Assembly: GCA_021234155.1 (NCBI GenBank)
Contig: JAJEKV010000017.1
Span: 8,249,525 to 8,313,524, forward strand
DNA from: Isoetes taiwanensis
Lineage: Eukaryota; Streptophyta; Lycopodiopsida; Isoetales; Isoetaceae
Direction of reading: 5' to 3'
Length of the DNA stretch: 64,000 bases
Positions 41,305-54,675 of the stretch are shown in pieces. Numbering within the stretch: position 1 is the first letter of the stretch; every line of letters starts with the position of its first letter. The translations under genes and the position numbers were made by a program. The notes below the pieces were generated by a model. That model did no database searches. It saw only the letters and a program-made list of their open reading frames with translations, and had not been told where the DNA came from.

Positions 41305-42948
41305 CCGCGGACGTCCCCTACTGTGATACGGTGCACTCACCGTATACAAACAGGAGTTCATCCCCCATACCAGCTCCATGCTAATACAGGGCCCTCCACA
41401 TGACACTACAACCGTGACGGGTTCCAGTGGGAAGAGTGACGGGGTCATTGCACCCCGTCTCCCTCAGGGCCTACCTAGCTGCGGAAGCGTAAACATACAT
41501 GTCAGTAGCACATACATCAACATCATATGACCATCACGAAGGATGGTCCTCCACATATCTGCATAGACAAAGATCAGCACATCACATAGGGAATCCTACC
41601 CAAGGCTGGACTCAAGGGATGGTGGCGACGGCTTGGGTCTCCGTGAGTACATTGCGCATGAATTCATGACAATGGATTTACCGGCATATGAACATGGCAT
41701 AGGGTTGTCCACTCCATCCGCCCCCCTCCCCGTGCACACTTTGCGAGTAGGCTGAAAAGTGTTGGGACTGGATCAGAGCCAGCCTGGGATGCATAGCCAA
41801 AAGGGCTATTCCTGGGTTCCATCTCCCCAGTTCCGATGGGGCAGGTAGGGATCACTCCCTCCAGAGATCTACATGCTGACTCAAGGTGACTAGAGGGCCA
41901 CTGCCCGTATTCGACTTGAACCCATTGGAAGGTGAATCCCACCCCACGGGTGTCGAGCCCATGCCTTGCCCGCACGCAGTGGCAAGGCATTAGACCTAGT
42001 CACAATGATCCCCGGTAGCACTAACACACCATAGGGATCGTTCAAGAGTCAGAACACGAACCTCCTTCTAAGCCGCCCGCCCCTTCACCCACAACCAGGT
42101 GTGGTTCTTGTGCACTGGGCCGAATCTATAGTGTGCTAGAGAGGCTACTCTAGGAGCATCTACTACCAAGCTTTGGGTCTCTACCCCCCTTCCCAATACA
42201 AGGAGTTCATAGAGATACATCATCCATATACATCACAGCAGAACTAAAGAACTATATCTAATCTACATCATAGAGTTAGGTTCTTTAGTTAGAGGCTGAC
42301 ATCTAGAGATCTAGAAGGCTGCTATGGGCAATTTAATGGGCTAAACCTACTGATTCTATGACTGAAATAGGGTTTAGACTATCTAATTGGCCAAATACCT
42401 GATCCTTGAGGGGCTCCTCCTGACCTGAGCTCGACCATCCTGCTGAAACACTTGAATCAAGGGAAACTGACGTGGCAATCCTCTCAGGCAGAGTCTGGGA
42501 GGCGGTTTTGGCTGTTGAGGCAGCCAAAACAGAGTTCTAAAACCCTAGAATCGAAATTGGGCAAGTTAGGGTTTCCTACCCTATATAGACAAGGGGGTTG
42601 GCTAGGGTTTCCAATTATCCCCTCTTGGCATGTGGGATAATTGGAAATGGGCCCACTTGCCTTAAGGGCTAGGTGGCCAAATGTGCCCACATGGGAATGT
42701 GTGCACATTAATTGCACCTATGGGTGTGGCCCACTTGGCATGAAGTGGCCATATGGGAAAATGTGCATCTAAATGAATGTGCACATTGTTTAATGTGCAC
42801 ATTAATAAATGCGCACTCCTTGCACGTTGCCCCCTAGGGCTACTAGCCTAGCTACACGTTGGCGTACACGTCAGTCGGGGTGGCGTGTACGCGTGACGAG
42901 GCAGTATAGTATACGTCCTGGGGGCGTATACTGTGCTGGAACGTCACA
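41305..42948 (-). repeat. 5' LTR of the gypsy element
   Basis: About 1644 bp, matching 22360-24031. The inner edge is altered (CCGCGGACG in place of TGTGACG). Open frames inside both LTRs are not real genes. Confidence 0.93.
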
Positions 42949-43128
42949 TGGGTTTTTTTTTTACCAATAACTGAGTCCGTCATAGCACGCAGGGGAACCA
43001 AGTGGTTAGTGGTCGATCTTCTAGGTCTAAAACCTGCCTATCCCACTGCTCTAACATTATGGTCCTCTGCCCCATTGCTTATTTTGCGCTCAAGCATAGA
43101 AGCAAACAATTTCGCATAAAGGCTGCCA
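42949..43128 (-). mobile_element. LINE G, 5' part (continues from 22359)
   Basis: After the duplicated TGGGT, the reverse transcriptase resumes with blocks matching the LVTLRA, LGLKPAYP and EANNFAYR regions. It ends at about 43128, where similarity to other LINEs stops. The 5' part of the element is missing. Confidence 0.8.
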
Positions 43129-43559
43129 ACCTGTATAGAGAGATATGTATTGCGGTGGATGATGATGAAAGAGAAGAGGTTGAACATGTTTTGCTATATG
43201 ACATTGCTAACAACTAGCTCAATTTTTTAAGTATATTTCATTGCCGTTGAAGAATATTGTGTTGAGATACTCGTGATACAATTGCTAGTATTATGCATTT
43301 ATGAACTTTTGAATCATATGAGACAAATACGATAATGCACACTTTATGGTATATTCGTAGCCTTGCCAATCTTGTTCTAGCCACATGGGATGGTATGAAA
43401 TGAAGACTTTGAGAAAGAAAAAAAATAGAGAGAGTAATTATATTACGAGTATAGCGGAAAATGGTTCTTCGAATAGATGGCAAGTGTCTCTTTTGGTATC
43501 TTTGCATATGGGATTATTTAAAATGCTTAAAAAGAATACAAAGTGCATGACTAGTTAGA
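43129..43559. other. Possible exon end on the plus strand, then AT-rich flank
   Basis: From 43129 the plus strand encodes LYREICIAVDDDEREEVEHV and a short tail, then a stop at 43215-43217. This could be the last exon of a host-like gene broken by LINE G. The rest has no feature. Confidence 0.3.
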
Positions 43560-44682
43560 GTGCATACTATATGAATTGATGGTATAGAGTTGGACGTAGA
43601 GTTAATGATAGCATTAACTCTAGAGATCGCGTACAAACAAGAGTTAAATCACATGTTAGCATGAATAGTAGAGTTCATACTACTATAAGAGTTTACGGTA
43701 ACATCAGACATAGGGTTACATATAGAGTCAATAATAGCATCAAACATAGAGTCATTGGTAGAGTCAGAATTAAATTTGACGATAGTGTCAGATATAGAGT
43801 CAGAATTAGAGATCAATATAAAGTCATACATAGCATCAATGCTAAGGTCAGGACTAGAGTCAACGGTAGCGTCAGACATAGGGTTAGATATATAGTCAAT
43901 AATAGCATCAAACATAGAGGCATTGGTAGGGTCGGAATTAGAACTAACGGTAGTGTCAGACATAGAGTCATAATTAGTGGTCAATATAAAGTCATACATA
44001 GCACCAATAATAACGTCAGGACTATAGTCAGATGACATGCATACTTGAACCACAGCCGAAGATGAGTGTAACAGACCCACAACCGGAAGCAAAGCTTTGC
44101 CCTTTTGGAGTTATAAATGCATCACAAGAAAAAGCAACCAATGAAGTTATGATTAATAAACATGGATCGCGACGCATCCAACGCCGACCTTTTGGCTCAA
44201 TTTGAGTTAGCCGGGAGGGCCAGGTATAACAATGTCACGGTTAGGGTCACAGCAATGGAAAGAAGGGGATAGGACGCCAAAAGGATGCATCGGCAGTCCA
44301 GTGTACTGTTAAACAAACCTTGTAGCCAGGACCTTGACTTATAATGCATCAGCTCATGCGATAGATTTTTAAAAATGACATAGCGTCATCTCTAGAGTCA
44401 GACATAGCGTCACAATTAGAGTCAGAGTACATGTGTGCCTGAACCTAATGCTAACACCTATAATTCATAGTGCATCAGCTCATGAGTCAGTTGTAGCATT
44501 AGATTGGTTAGAATGATAAAGCGTCATCCATAGAATCAGTCATAGCATCAGAATTAGCAGCGGAGAAATATTTAAACATAAGTGTTGCTATTAACTACAG
44601 AACACTATTTTCACCTGAAAAAACACCAAAAATATTCTTCTGACGCTATAACTGGCTCTAATAGCCTTTTTCTCTTGTAGTG
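43560..44682. repeat. CACTA-type terminal end with subterminal GAGTCAG-type array (right)
   Basis: Degenerate repeats of TAGAGTCAG, TAGCGTCAG and ATAGAGTCA, densest at 43660-44035 and again at 44380-44560. The terminal TTTTTCTCTTGTAGTG at 44667-44682 is the inverse of the left end at 18398. The array is similar in sequence to 18398-19060, but mostly in the same rather than the opposite orientation. Confidence 0.7.
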
Positions 44683-44960
44683 TCAGGTGCTGGTTTTCTT
44701 TTTGAAGATTGTTTCATTCAATAGCACTACATTTTAGCGCTTTCATAATTTGTAAAATCTGGTTCTAATGAATACAATTCATTTCTGGTTTATATGATAT
44801 TTCTTGAGTTTTCTTGAATCATGTATGTAATAACAGTGTACAATTTGAGAGTGTGTATACAAACAAAGAGTTTTGAGACAAAGCATGCAAGGAATTTCAT
44901 TCAATATAGCTGCAGAAACACAACAATGTCTTACAATAGAAAGGCTAAATCAAAGGAAGG

Positions 44961-46283
44961 TTAAATGAATAATTTCTCCAGATTCTGGAGGAGGATGTGC
45001 CTGATCTGATCTCCGTCCTTTTTCAACTTCATGTTCATGTCTTGAGTCTCATAATATTCAAATTGTGGGCATTCTGGAGTCAATGGTAACAATTCCATTC
45101 CATGTCTTTCAAAAATACAAAAGTTCCACAATACAGTACATGCATGCACGATTTTGCTGGCTTGTGATGCTTGAACAGTGAGACTCTTTAATAGTCTCTA
45201 TTTCTCCTTGACAATGCCAAAGCCATTCTCAATTACAACTCCACCTCTGCAGATTCTCTTGTTGAATCGATTCCTCCTGCTATCAGGATCAGGAAAAACC
45301 TTTAATAAGAATGGCCTGCTAGGATATGCAGAATCTCCAAGTAATTGAGGAGGTATGTTTACAACTATGGCTTCCTCGGTAGGCATTCCTTTCTTGATCT
45401 TCTTCCCTTGTAATCTAACAATCGGTTCCTGTAATATAGATTTAGAGGCCAACCTGTTATAAATGTTGCTTTTCCTGAAATGTCCAGAATCATGTACAGA
45501 TCCTACTCTAATACAATACACATTGACAAACAATTTACTATGAGTTATACAGCCTTGAAACAGAATAGAGTGTCTTTTATTTTTGCTGTAATAGTCATTT
45601 GCATTATCCTTTTTCTTAGGTTTTATGTACAAATATATGTGGCTGCCATCAACTACAACAAACACATTTGGAAGACCAGTTGCCTCCTTAAATTCTGCAA
45701 TAATGTCGAGTAATCTCTGCCCTGATGGAATGGCTACAAATCTCTTATACAACATGTTCTTGGACGCCAAAGCTAGTGTGATCTTCCTCGCATACTTCTG
45801 AACTATGGACTGACCAGCATAAAATCTCCTTCTGACATGTAGAGGAGATTTCCCATGAGCAAGAAAATAAACAACCATAGCTACAGCCCTTCTTGGCTCT
45901 ATGGGAGCCCTCACTTTGTTGCCTGGTTTTACACAATATGGGGCCAGAAGACCTACCAGCTTTTCGAATGAGGATCTTGACATTCTATAACATTGTCTCC
46001 ACATATCATCTTCATAAGAGGGCAAGCAATTCCAGGCATGGTTGTCAATGCTATCCCACTGTGTGGTTTGTCTCGATGCAACCCAAAATCTTCTTGAAGG
46101 CCTCTTTAGTCTGGCTATCCCCAATAGAATCAAGGTAAATTGACAGAAAGTCATGAGTCGGCTGCTTTCTATGGATTCGGTCTCCATAGCTAAGTCGAAG
46201 AGCTCAGAATCGTGATCTGAAGACATGAGGTGTAGGCAAAACTGCTGTAATGCTGAGCATAATAGTGTGCAAGACCATGGCAA
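44961..46283 (-). pseudogene. PIF/Harbinger (HARBI1-like) DDE transposase, one stop
   Basis: 441 codons interrupted only by a TAG at 45198-45200. The N-terminal helical part has WRQCYRMSRSSFEKLVGLLA and IEPRRAVAMVVYFLAHG. The catalytic triad is visible: D212 in VVDGSH, D317 in LGDSAYP and E352 in VIENGFG. The HDSGHF block lies between. After the stop the frame continues with the usual C-terminal helix (LTVQASQASKIVHACTVLWN). The enzyme cuts and pastes its element, usually with a 3-bp TTA/TAA target. A Myb-like partner lies at 15960-17300, separated by the CACTA block. The start could also be Met21. Confidence 0.88.
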
Positions 46284-46713
<430 letters not shown>

Positions 46714-46851
46714 GAAGTGTATTAAGTCTTGGGAGGCCTCAACGGCCTAAAAGACAACAAAAATTAAACAACATCATAAAAGAGTAGATGAGTCTCTGAA
46801 TCCTCATCTAGCTGATCCCTCTCACTCATCATATCCTCATCATCTAAAATA

Positions 46852-49800
46852 TTATCGTCTTTTTAGGTAACTCTCTTGCTGCTGCAAACGCTCTAATAAA
46901 TAGGACCCAATTTTTTCCCCTTCCATGGCAAAGAAGGTTTGAAGATCTTTTGCATCAATTCCGTGTTGCACTCGCAACTGATGGTAGGCACTACATCTGA
47001 GTAATGCATGGTCTTCGTCCTCCACATGTTCTTCCATGCATACTTTACAATATCTCTCAGTTCAGGGTATGATATGTCCCCATCTGCCAGTTTCCACACC
47101 TAGATGATGAGAACTAAGTCTGATTCTACCAAGCGCGTGCCTCTTCTTTATTGAGATATTATCATGTAAATATTTAGCTACTTCCAGCCCCGGATTCATA
47201 TTCTCTCGGTAGAGGATCATTTTTGTTTTAGGCTGCGACCACAGTTTCTTTTGGATTTTATTGGAAACCCACTGTCTCAATTTTTTTTCCGCCGATAATG
47301 CCTCATCCCAATTGATATCCCATCTCCCCAGCCATGTAGCAACATCTTGCGCCCATCCTTTATCCTTGCTAGCTAGAAAAGCCTTATGAGGGAGTCGCAT
47401 GTCATCCATCAAGGATATTTTTTTTAAGATATCTAATACATCTGATCATGGCTTCTCCTTCTAATGGCAACATGTCGCTTTCAATTAACATCATTTGATA
47501 TGGTGTCTGGGCCTTAACTCCTAATTCCAAACGTAGAAATTTTTTCTGTATTTGCTCGTGGTCTTCCCATAGCCCTCGCGTGAGACTGGGCCCCCCATAT
47601 AGCGCAACACTTTGAACAAGTGATTCAAAAAGTCCTTTTTTGAGGGTCCAGGACCATAAATGCGCTTCTCTACAGAGACTCTCCATCGTATAAAGTGCTT
47701 TGTGACTACCATCTATTCTTTGGTGAATGCACATGTTCCATCTATGATTCCTATGGAATATCAGCCCTAAATATTTGTAAGAATCACACGTACTTACCAT
47801 CTGTCCTTTGTAACTGAATGAGGTTACTTGCTTCAATGCGCCTACTGTCATGACATTCGTCTTATCCATGTTTACTTGCATTCCAGTGGCGTCACAAAAG
47901 CGGGCCAACCCATCAAGATAGCGCTGCATATGCTCCGAGGAGCGAGCGAAGATGACCACGTCATCTGCATACATCAAGAGCTGTATTACATATCCATGAA
48001 TATCCATGCCTCCAGTGCAATTTTCCTGTAACCAGTTCTCAGGACCATCAATAAATAAGCCGAACAAGGCGGGGGACATTGGGCAGCCCTGTTTGACACC
48101 AATGTTGCTATCAATATAATCTTTGTTTTCCAATGACAATGGCATGGATAATTGTATCAGCACCTTCTCATATAGCACTTGTACTGCGTCTCTCAGCTGT
48201 TCTGGCACATTAAGATCGTCCAGTCTTTCCCATAGCTGAGATCGAGGCACTCTATCAAAGGCCTTTTTAAAGTCTACAAAGACTACATATGCTGGTTTTT
48301 TGGTCCTCTTAATTGTGTCGAATATTGTTTTAAGTACAAGCAAACGATCTACCAGCCTTAAAATCAGCATGTGCTTCTGACCTTTTGCCATTTGTCTCTG
48401 CCCATAAGCTTATTTTCTTCTCTAATATCGTAGCCAAGAGCTTCGACAACAGACTGCTCACTAAAATGGTTCTATAGTTGCTGATTTCATGGATAGATCC
48501 ACCCTTATGGACCGGGACTACTCGATTAACTTGCCATGACAAGGTAATGATGGAATGTAGCTTGGGCCCTGCCCATTTCAAATGTTCTGCACATAGACCT
48601 TGCATGTCTTTTGCTTTCCCATTAGCTAAATGAGCTATGCCATCAGAAACTTCTTTAGCCGTGATCATCAAGATAGATCTCCTTTGCTGCCCGCTATATG
48701 ATTGATCTTCTGGTTTATGATAGAGCTTTTGTACATATCGCCATAGCGTATCTGCTGCAACAGGAAATTCTTTTTGCTTGCTTCTCCTTAATATCTTCCA
48801 AAAGCTTTTGGGCTCTGATATATAACTCTGGCATAGGAGTTCTTGCCGAGAGTGTATAAATTGTCTTTTCTTTTGTCTGGTAATCTTCCTGTATTCTTTT
48901 TGACACAGTTCTTTGTCCAATCCATGGCTGTTTTTCCATTTTAGCTTAGCTTCTTTGCAAGTTTGATCATACCATGTCTTACGTGGTAAGCCCTTAGCTG
49001 CATGCCTAGAGGTAAAGACCTCTTTTGTTGATTCTGATAGCAAGTTACATAGCTGCTGGCTGGCCTCATTCAAATCTGCATTCCATGCAAGGCACTCCAA
49101 TTTCTTCTCAATTTCAGCTTGGTAACATGTTTTCAAACTCGGTCTCAGATAGTATTTCAGCTCTCTATTCAATTTTAAATCTGCTTTACTATCAAACTTG
49201 TTGATATCTAATGTAAACATTAGTGGGCAATGGTCGGATTCTAACTGCTCATCACTTACTTGAAAGTCTAATACTCGGCTTAGTGTATGTTCCTGCATTA
49301 TAATATAATCAACAGTACTCCTGGATCTACATGTAGTTTTCTGTGTATCTGGGAATCTACTCAGCCCATTACATATAATCACGTTTGCACTACAACAGAG
49401 TGTTAATAGCTGCCGGCCTGTTTTATGCTGCCTGTCTATTACTCGTTCTCCCATTAAAATTCCCGGTCAAAATTACTTCACCTTTATGTTGAAAGCATAT
49501 GATATCCTGTTCAAGTTCAAAGAATAGGTCGTCCTTAGATGCATCTGTTCCATTGTAAATCCTTTTATGTCTCGGGGCAAAGTAACAAACAGCCACATAA
49601 TAAAGGGTCTGCAATCCATTTATTTCAATCCATATATACTGGCCGTTTTTATCTTGTTTAACCCCTTTTATATAATCTCTGTAACATGGTTTTGTGTAGC
49701 AGGCAATTCCACCATTTCCGTTATCCAATGTACCAAATCTTTTACATCTCACTGAGTATGTCAATTCAAAGCCAGGTATGTCTGGTAAAGCATAAATCTC

Positions 49801-49902
49801 ATGTTCTTTAGTTTCAACAAAGCAAATAATATCAGTTTCATCCAACTTTTCTTGCATCGTAATCACCTTGTCAATTGTTAATTTGTTAATATTCCATATC
49901 AT
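46852..49902 (-). pseudogene. LINE I ORF2: endonuclease, reverse transcriptase, zinc finger
   Basis: Starts at MIWNINKLTIDKVITMQEKL, 23 bp after the ORF1 stop. Endonuclease frame 49902-49423 (FVETKEHE, GGIACYTK, GEVILTGNFNGRT: the usual GDFN Asp is Asn). Frame 49454-48330 covers the rest of the endonuclease (STVDYIIMQEH, ESDHCPLMF), the linker and the start of the reverse transcriptase. Frame 48391-47402 holds VDFKKAFDRVPRS, GVKQGCPMSPALFGLFIDG and LLMYADDVV. The C-terminus lies at 47412-46852 with the zinc finger broken by a shift near 47040. Three or more frame breaks. Confidence 0.85.
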
Positions 49903-49925
49903 GATGCTGAGACCTCCCCTTTTCC

Positions 49926-50641
49926 CTATTCTGTTACTATTGCCTTGCCCTTAGCCCATTTAACATTCTGGTTTTTCTGTTTTGCTTCCTTGAATTTGAT
50001 CAGCTCCTGTTTCTTTTCTTGCATTTGCTCTTTTGTCAAATCGTCATTTACCCAAATAAGTTTTCCTTTGAGAGTATGTCTCTGTTTCAAGACCTGAAAC
50101 CTGGCATCTCGGTTTGGAAATTTCATTAAGATATGCCGTGTTCCTGTATTTCTCTTTCCCATTCGATAAGCTTCTGCCACATCTACTTTATCCACAAGCA
50201 TGTCATTCTTCAGAAAATCTTCAACCAGTTCTTTGGTGTTTTTATTATCTTTTTCTGGCAGCCCGACTACACGGAGGTTCAAGGATCGCTGCTTCCTCTC
50301 TTGGGATTCCATATGTTCCTCCAATGTATTTCGTATGATGTTTACCTCTTCTGATATATTTTCTGGTCCAGGTTCCACAGATTTAACCTTCAATTCCATA
50401 ATGTCCTCTTTGACTCCATTCAGCTCTTCCTGTAACAAAATGAAATTTGAACGTAATGGATCATTCTCTAACCTTAGGCTTTTGATCTCTTCAAACAATC
50501 TCGTTTCCCTGGTAGCTGATTCTTGTCGAAATTTGACGAGTTCGGTCATAATAGTGGTTGATTCTTGTCTGGACTTGGTGAGCTCTGACATAATAGTGGC
50601 TAAGGAGACTTCCTCTTCAAGGGTTTCATCATTGGATATCG
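49926..50641 (-). pseudogene. LINE I ORF1, RRM-like RNA-binding protein, N-terminus missing
   Basis: An open frame of about 240 codons that runs into the (TC)n tract without its own proper start. It has a coiled coil (TIMTELVKFRQESATRETRL, LRSNFILLQEELNGVKED), then the RRM-like core (LNLRVVGLPEKDNKNTKELV, VAEAYRMGKRNTGTRHILMK) and the C-terminal domain (GKLIWVNDDLTKEQM). Intact except for truncation. It ends at 49926, just before ORF2. Confidence 0.85.
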
Positions 50642-50751
<110 letters not shown>

Positions 50752-50819
50752 ATGAAATGAAATGAAATGAAATTTATTATTACGTTTTTGAGACCACCAG
50801 GCCTATGAGACGTTTATAC

Positions 50820-53552
50820 ATCACAATCAAAGTCATAAAACAAATCATCCAGTGCATCCTCTGAAAATAATACACTGGGCTCCTCTACATCTATCTCCTC
50901 CACATTTTTTCTTTTCAACCATTCCTCTCTATGCTTAAGAATCTACCCTCCAATACATGAACCTTGGTACCGAAAAAAATCACTAAGTGAATCAGCACCA
51001 ATCCCATACTTTGCTCTTATATCAGAATAGGCATCACAAAATAGCAAAACATGAGCCTCATCCTCCACTACCCCTGCATCACATATTTTACAACATCTAC
51101 ATTCATGTGCAATGTTTGCCCATCTCCCAACCTCTACACCAAGACGATGTGAGCTTAACCGGATTCTAGCAATTGCTTGCCTGTACTTCACTGATATGGG
51201 TTCCCTGAGATATTGTGCTTCCTGAAAAGAGGGATTTATGTGAACCTTATAGTCTTAACCCAGCTATCAATATCTTTTTTGTGCATCCATAACTCATCAA
51301 TATTCATCCCCCATTTCATAAGCCACTTAGTAACATCCGCATACCATCCTTTATTCCTGGTTTCTTCTAGAGCGAGTCTGGGCAAACTATTGACTGGCAT
51401 ATCATACAAGACCTTGCACACATAGCGTAACAGTCTGCAGAGAGCTTCAGCCTCAAGTGACATCATCCCGCACTCTACTAACATCATGTCATAGGGTGTC
51501 TGCATTTTAGTACCCAGGTCAGTAAGGAAAAACTTCTTTTGTATCTTTTCCACCTTTTTATATCTGTCATTAGCAAGTCCAGGCCCCCAAACTTCACATC
51601 CATAGAGCACCACAGTCTGCACAAGCACTTTATAAAGCATACGCTTCATTTCAAAATTCCAAATATCAGCACTTACACACTTTCCCTGCATGGCATATAA
51701 TGCCTTTAAGCCAGCATTCACTCTATGTTCAACAGCTTGATTCCAGTTAGGGCTCTTATCTAAATCAAGCCTAAATATTTATAATTCTCCATAATCTCCA
51801 CTTGCTTACCCATATAATAGAAATGAACATCGTCCGTCTTATTCGCGCCAAAAACCACAGCTTTGGTCTTATCCAGATTCACCTGCATACCCATAGCATC
51901 ACAAAATCTTGCAAGCACGTCTAGATGTGTTTGCATCCCTTCTATGCTCCGAGAAAGCAGCACCACATCATCAGCATATAATAAAAGCTTAAAAACGTAC
52001 CCATTCAAAGGTGTACCATCTCCTCCATGTGCTCGTATCCATCCCTCAAGCTGGTCTATAAATAGACCAAACAAGGTAGGTGACAAAGGACACCCTTGCT
52101 TCACCCCCATATTGCTTTCTACCACTTCATCACATGATCCTAGACTACCATTTTATTTGCAACTTCTTCTCCAGCCCATTTAAGCATTTCGGCCATAAGG
52201 CCACAAGCATCTGCAGCTTTGCCATTAGCAAGACTCTTAAGTCCATCTTGTATATCATTGATAGTAAAAGTGAGCACATCCTCTGCTTCTTCTACCATCA
52301 TACCCTCAACCCCAGGCACATTGTATAGCTTCCGCACGTGTGCTATCAAAGCCTCAACATGAACCCATCAGCCCTATATTGCGCAGGTTTAAGTCTCTTC
52401 CAAAAAGTTTTAGGTTCAGCCAACAACTCTTCCACCATTTTCCTATTCTTATTGTGCAGATATGCCCGCTTCTTGTTTTTAAGCATCTCAATGTAAACTT
52501 TTCTTTCATGTACTTTATTCACCCCTTGTGCTGCTTTAAATTTTAACCTTTGTTGCTTGCATTCTGCATCAAACCATGCATTGCAAGGTAGCCCCTGTCC
52601 CTGGCGATAAGAAATAAAACAACTGTCAGCAAATTGAGTCAAAATTGTAGTCATTGCATCACTCATTTCCTGTACTGTATTAGGCCAAACAAGGGAGGCA
52701 ACTTTTTGCACACACAGTTTACTATACTCCTTTGCCTTATCATATTTTAAGTAAATCCGTTTACCTTTAGTTGAGACACTCTGTTGTCTATATTGACACT
52801 GCACGCTGATTTCTATGGATACAGGCACATGATCAGAGTTCTCATTTTCATCTCCAATTGTCAAACTAACAATATGTTTAGCAAAAGACGGTTTAGCAAT
52901 GATGTAATCTACAACACTTGCATTTTTACAAGTTCGTTTTCCAGAACCTGGACATCTAGCTGTACCATTGAAAATCACCATCTCAAAACCACCACACAGA
53001 TGCAAGACATGACGTCCTTGTGGAGTTGGGCCATTTCACACTGTCGTCTGAAATCCTATTCCACCCTGATATCTCCAGCTCGTCATTATCTAACATCTCT
53101 AATCATTCTGCTTCCCCATCCGGGCTTACCAAAGCTGCTTGATGGTTCCCAATACGACCATTAAAGTCACCCATCAGCAAAATCTCACCCACCAGACTTA
53201 ATGTCAAAATATCCTGTTCCAAATAGAAAAATGGATCATCTTAATCTATATTTTCTTTGTTATAAACAGGAGAATCCCTTGGTGGAAAATAACAACCTGC
53301 CACATATATCTTACCATTCTTGCTTGGTACCTCAATCCAAATATATTGTGCGGATGCTTTATGCTTTAGCACCAATATGGTCTGCCCAATTTCAATTCTA
53401 GCCTGCAATACTTGGGAGACCTTTCTCCTCATGTTCACAAGTTCCCAAAAAAGAAAATTATATCTACATCAGCTAAAAAATCTACCATGGTGCATACCTT
53501 GCTATGTTTCAATGTGTTGATGTTCCAGCATACTATCCTGGCGGTCGATATT
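50820..53552 (-). pseudogene. LINE J ORF2, heavily frameshifted
   Basis: Endonuclease pieces: 53438-53241 and 53005-52346 (CGGFEMVIFNGTARCPGSGK, SVVDYIIAKPS, NSDHVPVS). Reverse transcriptase: 52349-52140 (SLANGKAADACGLMAEMLKW), a deletion of the middle blocks near 52140, then 52125-51760 (GVKQGCPLSPTLFGLFIDQ, LLLYADDVVLLS). C-terminus: 51721-51236 (VLYGCEVWGPGLA) and 51191-50943 with the zinc finger CKICDAGVVEDEAHVLLFC. The lost segment between 52140 and 52125 removes the VDFSKAFD block, so it cannot be active. Confidence 0.83.
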
Positions 53553-53554
53553 TC

Positions 53555-54675
53555 CTATGCCCCATCTATTACCACTCTTCCACCTCTCCAATACGCATGT
53601 TTCCCTGCTGCCCTAGCTTCCTTCATTCTCAAAATGTCACTTTTCCGCTGCTCAAATTGAGTTTTAGTAAGATCATCATTGATCCAAATGCGTTGGCCTT
53701 TAAGCAATGAGCGCTTCTGCATGACCCGTGCTCTAACCTCTTTACTTGCACACTTCACTAAAATATTACGTGTTCCTTCACCTTTCTTCCCAATCCGATA
53801 TGCCTCCAAAACATCCACTTGAACCTGCATATTCTCTGCTATAAAATTTTGCACGGTATCAATGGTATTCTCGTTCTCTTCCTCTGGCAGTCCTGCAATT
53901 CTGAAGTTGTTCGCTTTAATCTCCCTCTCATGCATATCACTCAAATGTTCCATTTTTTCATTGAGTATGTCTATAGCTTCCTGAAATCCCTTGTCGTGTT
54001 CATGTGGAGCACTAAAGTTCGGATTTTCTACCTCATGTTGAGGTGCCATGTTTACAATCTGTTGCTTTAACTCAGAATTCTCATGCTTTAGTGAAAACAA
54101 ACACTCATTCATACCTTGAAGAATTTTCATCATTTGGGCTTGCTGTGCTGCTGCCTCTCTTCGTGCTTGCTCTGCTTCTTTTCTAGCTTGCTCCATCGAA
54201 TCCAAGATCCTCATCATGATTTTCAAGAGCTGATCCACAATCAGTTCTCCAAAGGGACCAGAAGATGTGCCTCCTATTGCCGAAGTTGAATGAACCATTG
54301 GAGCTGCTGCCGGAATTCCAAAAACAGAAATTTGTGGAGCAGTTACAGAAGTCATTTGTGGATCCCTGGTATAGAGTGTTGGGCTGCCGAAATTGCAGAG
54401 GGAAGCCCCAAATCCCCTGGTATAATTGCAGGTGAATGCTGAGGCCCTGAACACCCTGTAACAGCCAGAAATTGCATTGTAGCAGCCGAGATCTCTGTTG
54501 TTAATTCCTCTCCAAAACTTGGTTCGTCAGATAAGGCAGAGTCAGAATCAATGCTGCTGTTATCACATAGTTTTTGCTTTGTTTTTTTCCTTTTTGCATT
54601 GACTTTGGTCGTTGTTACATTCTGGCCTGATGCAGACCCACCATCCCCTTTCTTTACCCTTGGTTTATGTGCCAT
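53555..54675 (-). pseudogene. LINE J ORF1, coiled coil plus RRM-like protein, one shift
   Basis: Starts at MAHKPRVKKGDGG (54675). A one-base change near 54360 moves the frame; the rest (54454-53555) is open. Domains: low-complexity N-terminus, a coiled coil (MMRILDSMEQARKEAEQARR, ECLFSLKHENSELKQQIVNM), RRM-like core (NFRIAGLPEEENENTIDTVQ, VLEAYRIGKKGEGTRNILVK) and C-terminal domain (GQRIWINDDLTKTQF, YWRGGRVVIDG). It is the most complete ORF1 in the window. Confidence 0.83.

Larger units (their letters stand above)
22360..42948 (-). mobile_element. Ty3/gypsy retrotransposon with chromodomain and two extra 5' ORFs
   Basis: Complete minus-strand LTR element. The 5' LTR is at 41305-42948, the tRNA-Met primer site at 41291-41304 and the 3' LTR at 22360-24031. 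The 5-bp target duplication TGGGT occurs at 22355-22359 and 42949-42953. Transcript order: 5' LTR, hairpin pair, extra ORF-A, hairpin pair, extra ORF-B, gag, protease, reverse transcriptase, RNase H, integrase with chromodomain, polypurine tract, 3' LTR. LINE H (27450-34744) splits the reverse transcriptase. Without it the element is about 13.3 kb, long for a chromodomain Ty3/gypsy. The LTRs differ by scattered changes and a 32-bp indel, so insertion is fairly recent but not new. Confidence 0.92.
18398..44682. mobile_element. Candidate CACTA transposon, inflated by nested insertions
   Basis: The ends CACTACAAGAGG (18398) and its inverted partner CTCTTGTAGTG (ending 44682) share 11 bp, and both carry GAGTCAG-type arrays. 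Removing LINE G and the gypsy element inside leaves about 4.3 kb. The flanking 3 bp are TCT on the left and TCA on the right, so the expected 3-bp target duplication is imperfect. No CACTA transposase was recognised. It may be one non-autonomous element, or two ends from different copies. Confidence 0.45.
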
